A DNA stretch of 64,000 nucleotides, from positions 1 to 64,000 of the forward strand of contig NZ_JAOQKC010000014.1 in NCBI RefSeq assembly GCF_025567165.1, written 5' to 3'. Below the pieces are notes generated by a model that was not told where the DNA came from, did not search any database, and saw nothing but the letters and a program-made list of their open reading frames with translations. Below, one piece after another: positions 17,111-25,660 of the stretch; positions within the stretch are counted from its first letter, which is position 1, and the number at the start of each line of letters is the position of its first letter. Position numbers and translations under genes: made by a program. This DNA is from Laedolimicola ammoniilytica (GTDB taxonomy: Bacteria > Bacillota > Clostridia > Lachnospirales > Lachnospiraceae).

Positions 17111-17254
17111 ACGGCTGTGGCTGGCAGGCCCGGGATGGGGATTTTTCTGCAAAGTGGAAGGGAAAATTGTGGATAACATGTTCATGGGAAACCACCGAAA
17201 TAACTCTTGGTGTAGTTTATGAGTAGAACGGGGAAAAAAGAAATTGTTACTTGC

Positions 17255-17299
17255 AAAAAGCCCATATATCGGACTTTCATGTTCGACATATGGGCTTTT
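17255..17299 (-). terminator. terminator of rplY
   Basis: AAAAGCCCATAT and ATATGGGCTTTT form a perfect 12-bp stem with a 20-nt loop. The A run on the left reads as a T tract on the minus strand, 29 bases after the rplY stop. Confidence 0.9.
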
Positions 17300-17327
17300 C
17301 TGTTCTATTTCCATGTTTGGGTTTGAA

Positions 17328-17915
17328 TTATGCTTCTGCGGTCTCACCGTCAGCGTCTTCGTCAGCCGCTGCGGCATGAACCTCCAGTACGGTAGCAACG
17401 GTAGCTTCCGGGGAAGTATGCAGGTCAATGGCAGGATTCTTGGCAATATCCAGATCCTTTACCTTCAGTGTCTCGCCGACCTTCATGTGGCTGACGTCAA
17501 CCTTGATCTTGTCAACCAGATCTGCGGGCAGTGCCTTGTAGGTAACTTCCTGAAGCATCTGCTGTACCACGCCGGCCTGTACGTCGTCCTGACCAAGCAG
17601 GATCACCTCAGCTACGGAATGAACCTTTTCATTGCTTACCAGTGCCTGGAAATCAATCTCCAGAAGCTGTCCTCTTAAGGAATCATAATCGATCTCCTTA
17701 ATCAGCGCGTCATAGGTCTCGCCTGCGACCTCCAGCATTACCTGGCTTCCTTTTCCTTCGGATCTTAAGATTTTCTCAGCGTCTGCCTTGGTAATCTGAA
17801 GAGGAATGGATTCCTTCATCTCGCGGCCGTAGATATTGCCGGTAACATAACCTTCACGTCTAAGTTTCTTGGCTTTCGTCAACATGTCTCTTTTTTCAGC
17901 TTTTAAAGTATTCAT
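17328..17915 (-). CDS. rplY: 50S ribosomal protein L25, CTC/TL5 type
   Basis: This 195-residue protein is the long form of L25: an N-terminal 5S rRNA-binding domain (KAEKRDMLTKAKKLRREG) and a C-terminal TL5-like beta domain, ending in an acidic, Ala-rich tail. In Bacillus the long form is the general stress protein Ctc. It has its own terminator. Upstream of its start lies an AT-rich control region before the metG leader. Confidence 0.93.
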   Translation of the reverse strand: MNTLKAEKRDMLTKAKKLRREGYVTGNIYGREMKESIPLQITKADAEKILRSEGKGSQVMLEVAGETYDALIKEIDYDSLRGQLLEIDFQALVSNEKVHSVAEVILLGQDDVQAGVVQQMLQEVTYKALPADLVDKIKVDVSHMKVGETLKVKDLDIAKNPAIDLHTSPEATVATVLEVHAAAADEDADGETAEA

Positions 17916-18125
17916 TTATCTTTTCCTCCAAAATCTGAATCGCTTAGCAGCCTTCCACTTTGTGTAACAAACAGGTATTGTTAAGTGGTTCTATATTTAC
18001 TTTACGGTGCTTATTATAGCACTGATTTTTTAAAGTTAAAGAGTAAATTTCAACAAAAATGAGCATCGAAATTCGATAAAAAACTGAAAATTTTTAAACG
18101 AATAAGAGAAGAAAAGTCGGCAGGC

Positions 18126-18154
18126 TTGACAAAAGGTTTTGGCCGTGTTACGCT
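18126..18154 (+). promoter_or_regulatory. sigma-A promoter of the metG leader
   Basis: TTGACA at 18126-18131 and TACGCT at 18149-18154 are separated by 17 bases. The -10 box is weak. Transcription would start near 18161, just ahead of the T-box leader. Confidence 0.6.
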
Positions 18155-18160
18155 TCTTTT

Positions 18161-18446
18161 ATATGAGCAAAATGCAAACGCGATGAAGAAAAGAGTAAGC
18201 TGTATGAACCTTTTACAGAGAATTCCCGGTGGCTGAGAGGGATGGAGGCAAAAGAGCTGAAGATGGTTTCTGAGCGGCACGGATGAACGCAGAAGTTTCT
18301 GCGATAAGCCGTGAAGGGTGCGCCCGTTACAGCGTCAGGGTATGCAGGTACCCGCAGAGGTCTGTTTCGTGAGGAACAGGCGAATGGAAGTGGTAACACG
18401 GGAATCATCCCCGTCTTCTTTGGTATTGAGGAAGACGGGGATTTTT
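18161..18446 (+). promoter_or_regulatory. T-box riboswitch, probably tRNA-Met specific, with terminator
   Basis: The leader before metG has the T-box layout. A stem I region starts near 18184 (AAGAGTAAGC, then CGGTGGCTGAGAGGGATGG), with a candidate ATG specifier at 18263-18265. An antiterminator element AATGGAAGTGGTAACACGGG lies at 18383-18402, with UGGU able to pair with an ACCA tRNA end. A strong terminator follows, pairing CCCCGTCTTC with GAAGACGGGG and then T6 at 18409-18446. Uncharged tRNA-Met would favour read-through into metG. The T-box core GTGGTAACAC departs from the usual GTGGNACCGCG. Confidence 0.8.
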
Positions 18447-18447
18447 T

Positions 18448-18597
18448 GCTCTATAGGAAACATTATACTATATGAAAGTATAAAAGTTGGGTTTCCTATA
18501 GAGCAAAACCCTCCGGGGGAGCGCACTGCGGCGGAATGGAATTGTGTCGCTGGAGCGACCCGCCGCAGGCGAAGAATCCTGTTTCACAGGATTCTTA
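18448..18597 (+). repeat. structured interspersed repeat, copy A
   Basis: This 150-base element lies between the T-box terminator and metG. The first part is a long hairpin with perfect 14-bp arms GCTCTATAGGAAAC and GTTTCCTATAGAGC (18448-18504). The second part (18521-18597) has GCGGCGG/CCGCCGC enclosing GTCGCT/AGCGAC, and then AATCCTG/CAGGATT. The second part is nearly identical to 39450-39522, which also follows a hairpin. It looks like a mobile, RNA-folding miniature repeat. Confidence 0.75.
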
Positions 18598-18634
18598 TTT
18601 AAATTTTCGTTTGCATAGAAAAGAGAGGTAAAAA

Positions 18635-20608
18635 ATGGACAAGAAAAAATTTTATATGACTACGGCTATTGCCTACACATCCGGCAAGCCCCACATCGGC
18701 AACACCTATGAGATCGTACTGGCGGACGCCATCGCCCGTTTCCGGAGACTCCAGGGCTACGACGTATTCTTCCAGACCGGTACCGACGAGCACGGCCAGA
18801 AGATCGAGCTGAAGGCTGAGGAGGCAGGCGTAACGCCGAAGGAATTCGTAGACAATGTATCTGGCGAGATTAAGCGCATCTGGGATCTGATGAATACTTC
18901 CTATGATAAATTTATCCGCACCACCGATGATTATCACGAGAAGCAGGTACAGAAGATCTTCAAGAAGCTGTATGACCAGGGCGATATCTACAAGGGCGCT
19001 TACGAGGGTATGTACTGTACGCCCTGCGAGTCCTTCTGGACCCAGTCCCAGCTGGTGGACGGCAAGTGTCCGGACTGCGGCCGTGAGGTTCAGCCGGCTA
19101 AGGAGGAGGCTTATTTCTTCCGTATGAGTAAATACGCTGACCGTCTGATTGACCACATCAACAAGCATCCGGAATTCATTCAGCCGGTCTCCAGAAAGAA
19201 TGAGATGATGAACAACTTCCTGCTTCCGGGTCTGCAGGATCTCTGTGTATCCCGTACCTCCTTTAAATGGGGTATCCCGGTGGATTTCGATCCGAAGCAT
19301 GTGGTATACGTATGGCTGGATGCGCTGACCAACTACATCACCGGCATTGGCTACGAGTGCGACGGAGAGTCCAGTGACCTGTTCAAGAAGGAGTGGCCGG
19401 CGGATCTGCATCTGATCGGCAAGGACATTATCCGTTTCCATACCATTTACTGGCCCATTTTCCTGATGGCGCTGGATCTGCCGCTGCCGAAGCAGGTATT
19501 CGGTCATCCGTGGCTGCTGCAGGGAGACGGCAAGATGAGCAAGTCCAAGGGAAATGTACTCTACGCAGACGATCTGGTAGATATGTTCGGCGTGGACGCG
19601 GTGCGTTACTTCGTACTGCATGAGATGCCCTTTGACAATGACGGCGTAATCACCTGGGAGCTGATGGTGGAGCGTATGAACTCCGACCTGGCGAACACCC
19701 TGGGCAACCTGGTGAACCGTACCGTATCCATGTCTAATAAGTATTTTGACGGCGTGGTGAATAACACAGGCGTGCTGGAGCCGGTTGACCGGGAGCTTCG
19801 CGAGGCTGCGGTAAGCGCGGCGGAGAAGGCTTCCGCGAAAATGGACGATCTGCGCGTGGCAGACGCCATCACCGAGATCTTTAACCTGTTCAAACGCTGC
19901 AATAAATACATCGACGAGACCATGCCCTGGGCTCTGGCCAAGGACGAGAGCAAAAAGGACCGTCTGGCGACCGTGCTCTACAACCTAGTAGAGAGCATCA
20001 GCATTGGCGCAAGCCTCTTAGAGCCGTTTATGCCGGAGACTGCCGACAAGATTCTGGCACAGCTGGGCGCGAGAAAGCGTTCCCTGGAGGTTATGAACAT
20101 GTTCGGTCTCTATCAGTCCGGCAATAAGGTAACCGACAAGCCGGAGATTCTGTTCGCGAGACTGGACGTGAAAGAGGTTCTGGAGAAGGTTGAAGCTAAG
20201 AAGGCTGCGGACGCGGCAGAGCAGGCTCAGCCGGAAGAGGCAAAAGAGGAGGCTGCAGACGTCATCGACATCGAGCCGAAGGCAGAGATTACCTTTGACG
20301 ATTTCGCGAAGCTGCAGTTCCAGGTGGGCGAAATCATTGCCTGCGAGGCCGTGAAGAAGTCTAAAAAGCTTCTGTGCTCCCAGGTCCGCATCGGAAGCCA
20401 GGTAAAGCAGATCGTATCCGGTATTAAGTCTCATTACACACCGGAGGAAATGGTCGGTAAGAAGGTCATGGTAGTCGTGAACCTGAAGCCGGCGAAGCTG
20501 GCAGGTATCCTGTCTGAAGGAATGCTTTTGTGCGCTGAGGACGCAGAGGGTAATCTGGCACTGATGACGCCGGAGAAGGATATGCCGGCAGGCGCGGAGA
20601 TCTGCTAG
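18635..20608 (+). CDS. metG: methionyl-tRNA synthetase
   Basis: This 657-residue class I synthetase has the HIGH-type motif HIGN at residues 20-23, KMSKS at 300-304, and a zinc knuckle CTPCES/CPDCG near 128-150. A C-terminal EMAP-II-like tRNA-binding domain begins near residue 553 (FDDFAKLQFQVGEI). It charges tRNA-Met. It is preceded by AAGAGAGGT and by the T-box leader that should control it. Confidence 0.97.
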   Translation: MDKKKFYMTTAIAYTSGKPHIGNTYEIVLADAIARFRRLQGYDVFFQTGTDEHGQKIELKAEEAGVTPKEFVDNVSGEIKRIWDLMNTSYDKFIRTTDDYHEKQVQKIFKKLYDQGDIYKGAYEGMYCTPCESFWTQSQLVDGKCPDCGREVQPAKEEAYFFRMSKYADRLIDHINKHPEFIQPVSRKNEMMNNFLLPGLQDLCVSRTSFKWGIPVDFDPKHVVYVWLDALTNYITGIGYECDGESSDLFKKEWPADLHLIGKDIIRFHTIYWPIFLMALDLPLPKQVFGHPWLLQGDGKMSKSKGNVLYADDLVDMFGVDAVRYFVLHEMPFDNDGVITWELMVERMNSDLANTLGNLVNRTVSMSNKYFDGVVNNTGVLEPVDRELREAAVSAAEKASAKMDDLRVADAITEIFNLFKRCNKYIDETMPWALAKDESKKDRLATVLYNLVESISIGASLLEPFMPETADKILAQLGARKRSLEVMNMFGLYQSGNKVTDKPEILFARLDVKEVLEKVEAKKAADAAEQAQPEEAKEEAADVIDIEPKAEITFDDFAKLQFQVGEIIACEAVKKSKKLLCSQVRIGSQVKQIVSGIKSHYTPEEMVGKKVMVVVNLKPAKLAGILSEGMLLCAEDAEGNLALMTPEKDMPAGAEIC

Positions 20609-20644
20609 GTATAAGAAAGAACTGGATATAAAATACAGAAAAAA

Positions 20645-20680
20645 GCAGTATTCGGATCAAAATCCGGATGCTGTTTTTTT
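20645..20680 (+). terminator. terminator of metG
   Basis: CAGTATTCGGAT and ATCCGGATGCTG pair over 12 positions with two G:T pairs and a 4-nt loop, followed by seven T. Confidence 0.9.
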
Positions 20681-20687
20681 GATCTCA

Positions 20688-20779
20688 TGTTTCGAAACAA
20701 TATAAAAAAGAAACAAAAAAAGTTTTTTTCGAAAGTAATTTATATTTCTATTGACAAGCGTGAAACTGATCTATATAAT
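20688..20779 (+). promoter_or_regulatory. consensus promoter of the sugar operon with upstream TTTCGAAA palindromes
   Basis: TTGACA (20751-20756), a 17-base spacer and TATAAT (20774-20779) form a perfect sigma-A promoter. Upstream lie TGTTTCGAAACA (20688-20699) and a second TTTCGAAA (20727-20734), centres 37 bases apart. These are candidate operators. Such a strong promoter upstream of catabolic genes is likely held by a repressor, possibly the DeoR protein at 31959. Confidence 0.7.
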
Positions 20780-20825
20780 GATAAATATAAAATATAACAA
20801 AACAAATTCAATTTGGAGAAAAAAT

Positions 20826-21770
20826 ATGTGCAAAAAGTACAGGATTGGAATTGATGCAGGTGGAACCAAAGTAGCATACGGTTTGTTTGATGCGGACGGG
20901 CAGCTCCTGGATCGGATGCAGCATCCGTCGGATATCAATGCAGATGGCCCGGCCTTCAGCGACCGGATGATTGAGACCATCCGTGAGATCGAGAAGAAGC
21001 ATAACCTGAAGAACGGGGATTTGCAGGGAATCGGAATCTGCATGCCGTCCTATATTCTTTTTGATACCGGTTACGTCTATCTGACCTCGGCGCTGACGAA
21101 TATTCGCGATTTTCCCATGAAGGAATATCTGCAGGAGCGTCTGCCGGGTGTAAAGATTGTACTGGATAACGACAGCAATGCCGCAGCCCTGGCAGAGTAC
21201 CGCAAGGGAGCCGGACGGGGAAGCCGCCATATGATCTATATGGCCACCAGCACCGGAATCGGAAGCGGCATTATTGTAGATGGAAAGCTGTTCCGCGGAA
21301 GCTACGGCTGGGCTGGAGAGTGCGGACACATGCTGGCGACGCCGGACGAGGGCATCATGTGCGGATGCCGGAACAGGGGCTGCTTCATGTCCCACGCCAG
21401 CGGACGCTACGTGCCGAAGCATCTGAAAATCAAGATGCTGGAGGGCAGGGAAACTTCCATGGTGGACAAGGAAGATTTAAGCTGTGAGGATCTGCTGGCA
21501 GCCTACAACGAGGGCGACGAGCTGGCCATCGAAATGGTGGAGCAGATGGCGCACTACATTGCGGTCTGTGCGTACAACTGCTTCATGATGCTGAATATCA
21601 ACGTATTCGTATTCGGCGGCGGCCTGACCCATTTTGGCGACGCGCTGTTCGGCAGAGTGAGAAAGGAATTTGATCGTTACAATCAGATTCCCCTTCCGGT
21701 AGAATTCCGGTTCGCGGAACTGAAGAAAGATTTCGGTATCGTGGGAGCATCCGAACTGGTGCTTGACTGA
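20826..21770 (+). CDS. ROK family sugar kinase (first of two paralogues)
   Basis: This 314-residue ROK protein starts MCKKYRIGIDAGGTKVAYGLFD, has the ATP-binding DAGGTK loop, the ECGHM motif and the zinc knuckle CGCRNRGC. ROK kinases phosphorylate glucose, other hexoses or beta-glucosides at O6. The start at 20826 follows TTTGGAGAA; the longer frame begins inside the promoter. No HTH is present, so it is an enzyme, not a repressor. The Glu usually found right after the zinc knuckle (GCxE) is Met here, which may alter sugar choice. A close paralogue lies at 30098 in the same operon. Confidence 0.88.
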   Translation: MCKKYRIGIDAGGTKVAYGLFDADGQLLDRMQHPSDINADGPAFSDRMIETIREIEKKHNLKNGDLQGIGICMPSYILFDTGYVYLTSALTNIRDFPMKEYLQERLPGVKIVLDNDSNAAALAEYRKGAGRGSRHMIYMATSTGIGSGIIVDGKLFRGSYGWAGECGHMLATPDEGIMCGCRNRGCFMSHASGRYVPKHLKIKMLEGRETSMVDKEDLSCEDLLAAYNEGDELAIEMVEQMAHYIAVCAYNCFMMLNINVFVFGGGLTHFGDALFGRVRKEFDRYNQIPLPVEFRFAELKKDFGIVGASELVLD

Positions 21771-21784
21771 TAAGGAGAGAGGGT

Positions 21785-22873
21785 ATGCGGATATTTACGG
21801 GAGGCTATACGGAGCCGATTTTGATGGGATCGGGCGAGATAGTAGAAGGAAGATGCAAGGGTATCGCCTGCTATGATTTCGATGAACAGACCGGGAAGCT
21901 GGCCTACCGGACAGTGACTGGTGACATTCAGAATCCCTCTTACGTACTGGCAGACGCAGAGGGCGCGTATCTGTACTGTGTCAATGAGCTGAAGGACTGG
22001 AATGGCATTGATGGTTCCACTGTTTCCGCATTTGTCATTGACCGGGAGACGGGAGCGCTTCGGCGCATCAACCGACAGTTTACCTGTGGGGCAGATGCCT
22101 GTCACCTGAGTTTTTCTCCAGATAAAAAGTACCTTCTGGTATCCAATTATTCCGGCGGCAGCCTGGCCGTGTACCGGATCCGGGAGGATCACGGACTGGA
22201 ACCGGCGACCTGTGTCCTGAGGCACCGGGGCCGGGGCGCGAACCCGGAGCGGCAGGAAGGTCCCCATATCCATCAGACTGTGATGGCGCCGGACGGACAG
22301 CATGTCTATGTGTCGGATCTGGGACAGGACGTATTTGCCTGCTACCGGGCGGACTGGGAGAAGGGATGGTTGCTTCCGGAGAAAGAGAAGAACATCTACG
22401 GTATCCCGGGACAGGGAACGAGACATGGCGCTTTCGATGGAAATGGAACACATTTCTATGTGATGACAGAACTGACCTGTGAGGTCAATGTCTATCAGTA
22501 TAAAGCCGGACAGGCAGAGCTGATGCAGACCATATCCGCGTTTGCGGATCCGGCGCAACAGACGGAAGGCTGTCTTGGCGCGGGTATCCGGATTCATCCC
22601 AGTGGGAAATGGGTCTACGGTGCGGTACGCGGTACAAACCATATCGCGGTATTCCGGGTGGAAGCGGATGGACGCCTGACACTGACAGAGACGAAGCTAA
22701 GCGGCGGTGAAATTCCCCGGGAGTTTATTCTGTCCCCGGACGGCAGGTATCTGCTGGCGGCAAATCAGGATACCGACAATATTTGCGTATTCGCAATAGA
22801 TGAGCATACAGGTGGTCTTAAGGAGGTCTGGAACCAGGAAAATGTCTACTGTGTCACCTGTATCACCTTCTGA
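21785..22873 (+). CDS. lactonase family beta-propeller (6-phosphogluconolactonase type)
   Basis: This 362-residue protein has the repeated beta-propeller blades of the YbhE/Pgl lactonase family, for example ACHLSFSPDKKYLLVSNYSGG, GPHIHQTVMAPDGQHVYVSD and REFILSPDGRYLLAANQ. Members open 6-phosphogluconolactone or related sugar lactones. It starts 14 bases after the ROK gene with GGAGAGAGG. No glucose 6-phosphate dehydrogenase is in the window, but a 6-phosphogluconate dehydrogenase lies at 33747, so a sugar lactone may arise here by another route. Confidence 0.85.
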   Translation: MRIFTGGYTEPILMGSGEIVEGRCKGIACYDFDEQTGKLAYRTVTGDIQNPSYVLADAEGAYLYCVNELKDWNGIDGSTVSAFVIDRETGALRRINRQFTCGADACHLSFSPDKKYLLVSNYSGGSLAVYRIREDHGLEPATCVLRHRGRGANPERQEGPHIHQTVMAPDGQHVYVSDLGQDVFACYRADWEKGWLLPEKEKNIYGIPGQGTRHGAFDGNGTHFYVMTELTCEVNVYQYKAGQAELMQTISAFADPAQQTEGCLGAGIRIHPSGKWVYGAVRGTNHIAVFRVEADGRLTLTETKLSGGEIPREFILSPDGRYLLAANQDTDNICVFAIDEHTGGLKEVWNQENVYCVTCITF

Positions 22874-23041
22874 TGAATGAAGCAGATTGTGCACCTTACA
22901 GCTCAGAACGGGAGTTGTGGGAGACAGAGGTAAAAACTATAATAGAGACAAATAAAGGACGGCGAAGCAACAACGATAATTTACAGGCAGAAGGCCTGTC
23001 GGTTATAGAAAAAACACAAAAAAGTAACAGGAGGAAACAAC

Positions 23042-24055
23042 ATGAAAAAGAAGGGATTAGCACTCTTACTGGCAGCGACCATGATCTGTGGTCTGGCAGC
23101 ATGCGGAAAGTCTGGCGGGGAGACCAAGACTGACGCAGCAGCAGACACAGCGCAGACCGAGGACACCGGCAACACAGCAGCGGCTTCCGGTGACGGCATT
23201 ACTGTAGGCTGGATTGTACAGGATATGGCGAATGAGTCTCAGTCTTATTCCTGCCGTATCGCAGAAGAGAAAGCGAAAGAGCTGGGAATCAACCTGACCT
23301 CTTACGATCAGGCTGGCGACGCTCAGAAGGCTACTGACGCTATCAGCACCTGTATCGCACAGGGTGTAGATGCTATCATTATCAACCCGGCAGATCCGCA
23401 GGCGGTTGTACCGGCTCTGATGGAAGCGAAAGAAGCCGGTATCGTAGTAGGACTTTTCTCTTCTGACCTGGCGGCAGAGAGCCAGCAGTACAGAGATTTC
23501 TTCTGCGGAACCAATGATACCATGGCAGGCGAGCAGGCGGCTCAGGCGATTATCGACGCATTCCCGGACGGCTGTAATGTAGTAGAGATCGGCGGACAGT
23601 CCGGACATGACGCGCAGGTTAAGAGAAGCGACGGCTTCAAGGCTGGTCTGGAAGGCTCCAACATCACGGTTCTGGATTCCAAGAACTGCGATCAGTGGGC
23701 AACTGAGGACAGTATGGCTATCATGGAAGACTTCATCGTAAAATACGGCGATAAGATCGACGCGGTATTCTGTCATTGGGACAACGGCGCTACCGGCGTT
23801 ATCAACGCGCTTGAAAACGCGAATATGGACGGCGTATATATCGTAGCAGTAGACGGATGCTCCGCAGGTTACGATCATGTTAAGGACGGCACCCAGGCTG
23901 TATGCATCGGCCAGTCCTTCACCAACATGGTAGCTCAGTCTCTGGATTGCGCACAGAAGGCAGTTGCAGGCGAGAGCTTCGAAGAAATCAACTGGATCCC
24001 GCTTGACACCGTTACATCTGAAAATGTAGACAGCTTACCCTATCCGGAGTGGTAA
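23042..24055 (+). CDS. sugar ABC transporter substrate-binding lipoprotein
   Basis: This 337-residue protein is a periplasmic-binding-protein of the ribose/galactose (type I) class. It has a lipoprotein signal peptide with lipobox LAAC and lipidated Cys21, then a low-complexity linker (residues 25-50), then the sugar-binding fold (GWIVQDMANESQ, DAIIINPADPQAVVPAL, AVDGCSAGYDHVKDG). It captures the sugar outside the membrane for the transporter encoded downstream. Translation starts after AACAGGAGG. A hairpin after its stop may set its excess over the other subunits. Confidence 0.92.
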   Translation: MKKKGLALLLAATMICGLAACGKSGGETKTDAAADTAQTEDTGNTAAASGDGITVGWIVQDMANESQSYSCRIAEEKAKELGINLTSYDQAGDAQKATDAISTCIAQGVDAIIINPADPQAVVPALMEAKEAGIVVGLFSSDLAAESQQYRDFFCGTNDTMAGEQAAQAIIDAFPDGCNVVEIGGQSGHDAQVKRSDGFKAGLEGSNITVLDSKNCDQWATEDSMAIMEDFIVKYGDKIDAVFCHWDNGATGVINALENANMDGVYIVAVDGCSAGYDHVKDGTQAVCIGQSFTNMVAQSLDCAQKAVAGESFEEINWIPLDTVTSENVDSLPYPEW

Positions 24056-24082
24056 AAAAGAGAGAGTAACACAGAAGTGATT

Positions 24083-24117
24083 AGCTTGCTCTGGTATCTG
24101 CCAGAGCAAGCTTTTCT
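24083..24117 (+). terminator. attenuating hairpin between binding protein and ATPase genes
   Basis: AGCTTGCTCTGG and CCAGAGCAAGCT form a perfect 12-bp stem with a 6-nt loop and a short T run. In such operons this usually lowers downstream expression and stabilises the binding-protein mRNA. Confidence 0.8.
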
Positions 24118-24165
24118 TAAAAATGGAGATAGTTAAAGGCGATTTTTCTAAAAGGAGATATATCA

Positions 24166-25644
24166 GTGGAACAGAAAAAAGATTTGATATTGAAGGTCAG
24201 CGGCGTAACGAAACGATTTCCGGGTGTTCTGGCGCTGAATAAAGTATCTTTGGAAATTCCCAAGGGCGTGGTATATGGAATTGTTGGAGAAAATGGAGCA
24301 GGAAAATCTACGCTGATGAAGATTCTGTCCGGCGTCTATGAAAAGGATGAGGGTACGATTGAGTTTGATGGGGAGATCATTGAGCATACCACACCGATTC
24401 AGGCGCTGCGCAGGGGCTTGAGCATCATTTACCAGGAGTTCAATTTGGTCAATACGATGACTGTGGGTGAAAATATTTTCCTCGGAAGATTCTCGGAAAA
24501 TCATGGGATGAAGGGTACCCATCAGAAGGCCCGCGAGCTTCTGGACAGCATCGGTAGCAAGATTGACACCTATACGCTGGTGGGGGATTTAAGCGCTTCC
24601 GAAATGCAGATGGTAGAGATTACCAAGGCTCTTTCCTTTGATTCGAAGCTGATCATCATGGATGAACCCAGCAGCAGTCTGACCACAGAGGAGCTGAAGA
24701 AGCTGGGCGAGATCATTTTCCAGTTGAGAAATAAGGGCATTTCTATCATCTATATCAGCCACAAGCTGGATGAGATTTTTGAATACTGCAATATTGTCAC
24801 CATTATGCGTGACGGTAATGTCATTGACACCAAACCTATCGAGGAACTGACCAGAAGCGAGATGATTGCCAAGATGGTGGGCCGTACCATCGAAAATGAG
24901 TACCCGCCCCGGGCACATTTCGTGGGAGAACCTCTTCTGGAGGTGAAAAACCTCAACACAAGTAAGCTACACGATATCAACTTTACTCTGCACAAAGGCG
25001 AGATCCTGGGTCTGGTAGGCCTGGTGGGAGCCGGAAGAACCGAGATCATCCGGGCCATCTATGGAGCGGATAAGGTCAAGAGCAAGGAGCTCATCATGGA
25101 AGGAAAACCTGTGACCGTATCGAGCCCCAGAGACGCGAAAGCGCTGGGCATGGGACTGGTTCCCGAGGACCGGAAGCAGGAGGGCCTGATTTTACGCTTT
25201 TCCGTAGGTGAAAATATCACCATGGCGGCCCTGAGCGAGATTGCGAAAAAGGGTGTGCTGAACCGTAAGAAAGAGAAGGAGATCGAGAATCGTCAGATTG
25301 AAAACCTTCTGATCAAGACGCCGAGCGCGGCTGCCAAGGTGTTGAATCTGTCCGGTGGAAACCAGCAGAAATGCGTCGTGGGAAGATGGCTGGAGCTGAA
25401 TCCCAAGGTATTGATTCTGGACGAGCCGACCAGAGGCATCGACGTAGGAGCAAAGTATGAGATTTATGTGCTGATGAACAAGATCGTGGAGCAGGGAGGA
25501 GCCATCATTATGATTTCCTCTGAGCTTCCGGAAGTTCTGAGCATGAGCAACCGCGTACTGACAGTCTGCGACGGCCGGATTACCGGAGAATTCTCTCCGG
25601 AGGAAGTAGATCCGAGCGAGATCATGGACAGGGCCATCGGATAA
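24166..25644 (+). CDS. sugar ABC transporter ATP-binding protein (RbsA/MglA type)
   Basis: This 492-residue protein has two fused ABC ATPase domains. The first has Walker A GENGAGKST and Walker B LIIMDEPSSSL. The second has a degenerate P-loop GLVGAGRTE, the signature LSGGNQQK and LILDEPTRGID, typical of the RbsA/MglA/XylG carbohydrate class. It powers uptake with the two permeases that follow. The start is GTG after AAAGGAG. Confidence 0.95.
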   Translation: MEQKKDLILKVSGVTKRFPGVLALNKVSLEIPKGVVYGIVGENGAGKSTLMKILSGVYEKDEGTIEFDGEIIEHTTPIQALRRGLSIIYQEFNLVNTMTVGENIFLGRFSENHGMKGTHQKARELLDSIGSKIDTYTLVGDLSASEMQMVEITKALSFDSKLIIMDEPSSSLTTEELKKLGEIIFQLRNKGISIIYISHKLDEIFEYCNIVTIMRDGNVIDTKPIEELTRSEMIAKMVGRTIENEYPPRAHFVGEPLLEVKNLNTSKLHDINFTLHKGEILGLVGLVGAGRTEIIRAIYGADKVKSKELIMEGKPVTVSSPRDAKALGMGLVPEDRKQEGLILRFSVGENITMAALSEIAKKGVLNRKKEKEIENRQIENLLIKTPSAAAKVLNLSGGNQQKCVVGRWLELNPKVLILDEPTRGIDVGAKYEIYVLMNKIVEQGGAIIMISSELPEVLSMSNRVLTVCDGRITGEFSPEEVDPSEIMDRAIG

Positions 25645-25660
25645 GGGAAGAGGTAATAGA

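Noticed and set aside
17111..17446. N-terminal extension of the DUF885 frame
   Set aside because: It would cross the rplY terminator and part of the rplY gene; the signal-anchor start at 17110 is more natural.
18599..19621. 340-codon minus-strand frame
   Set aside because: It is the antisense of metG, which has all synthetase motifs.
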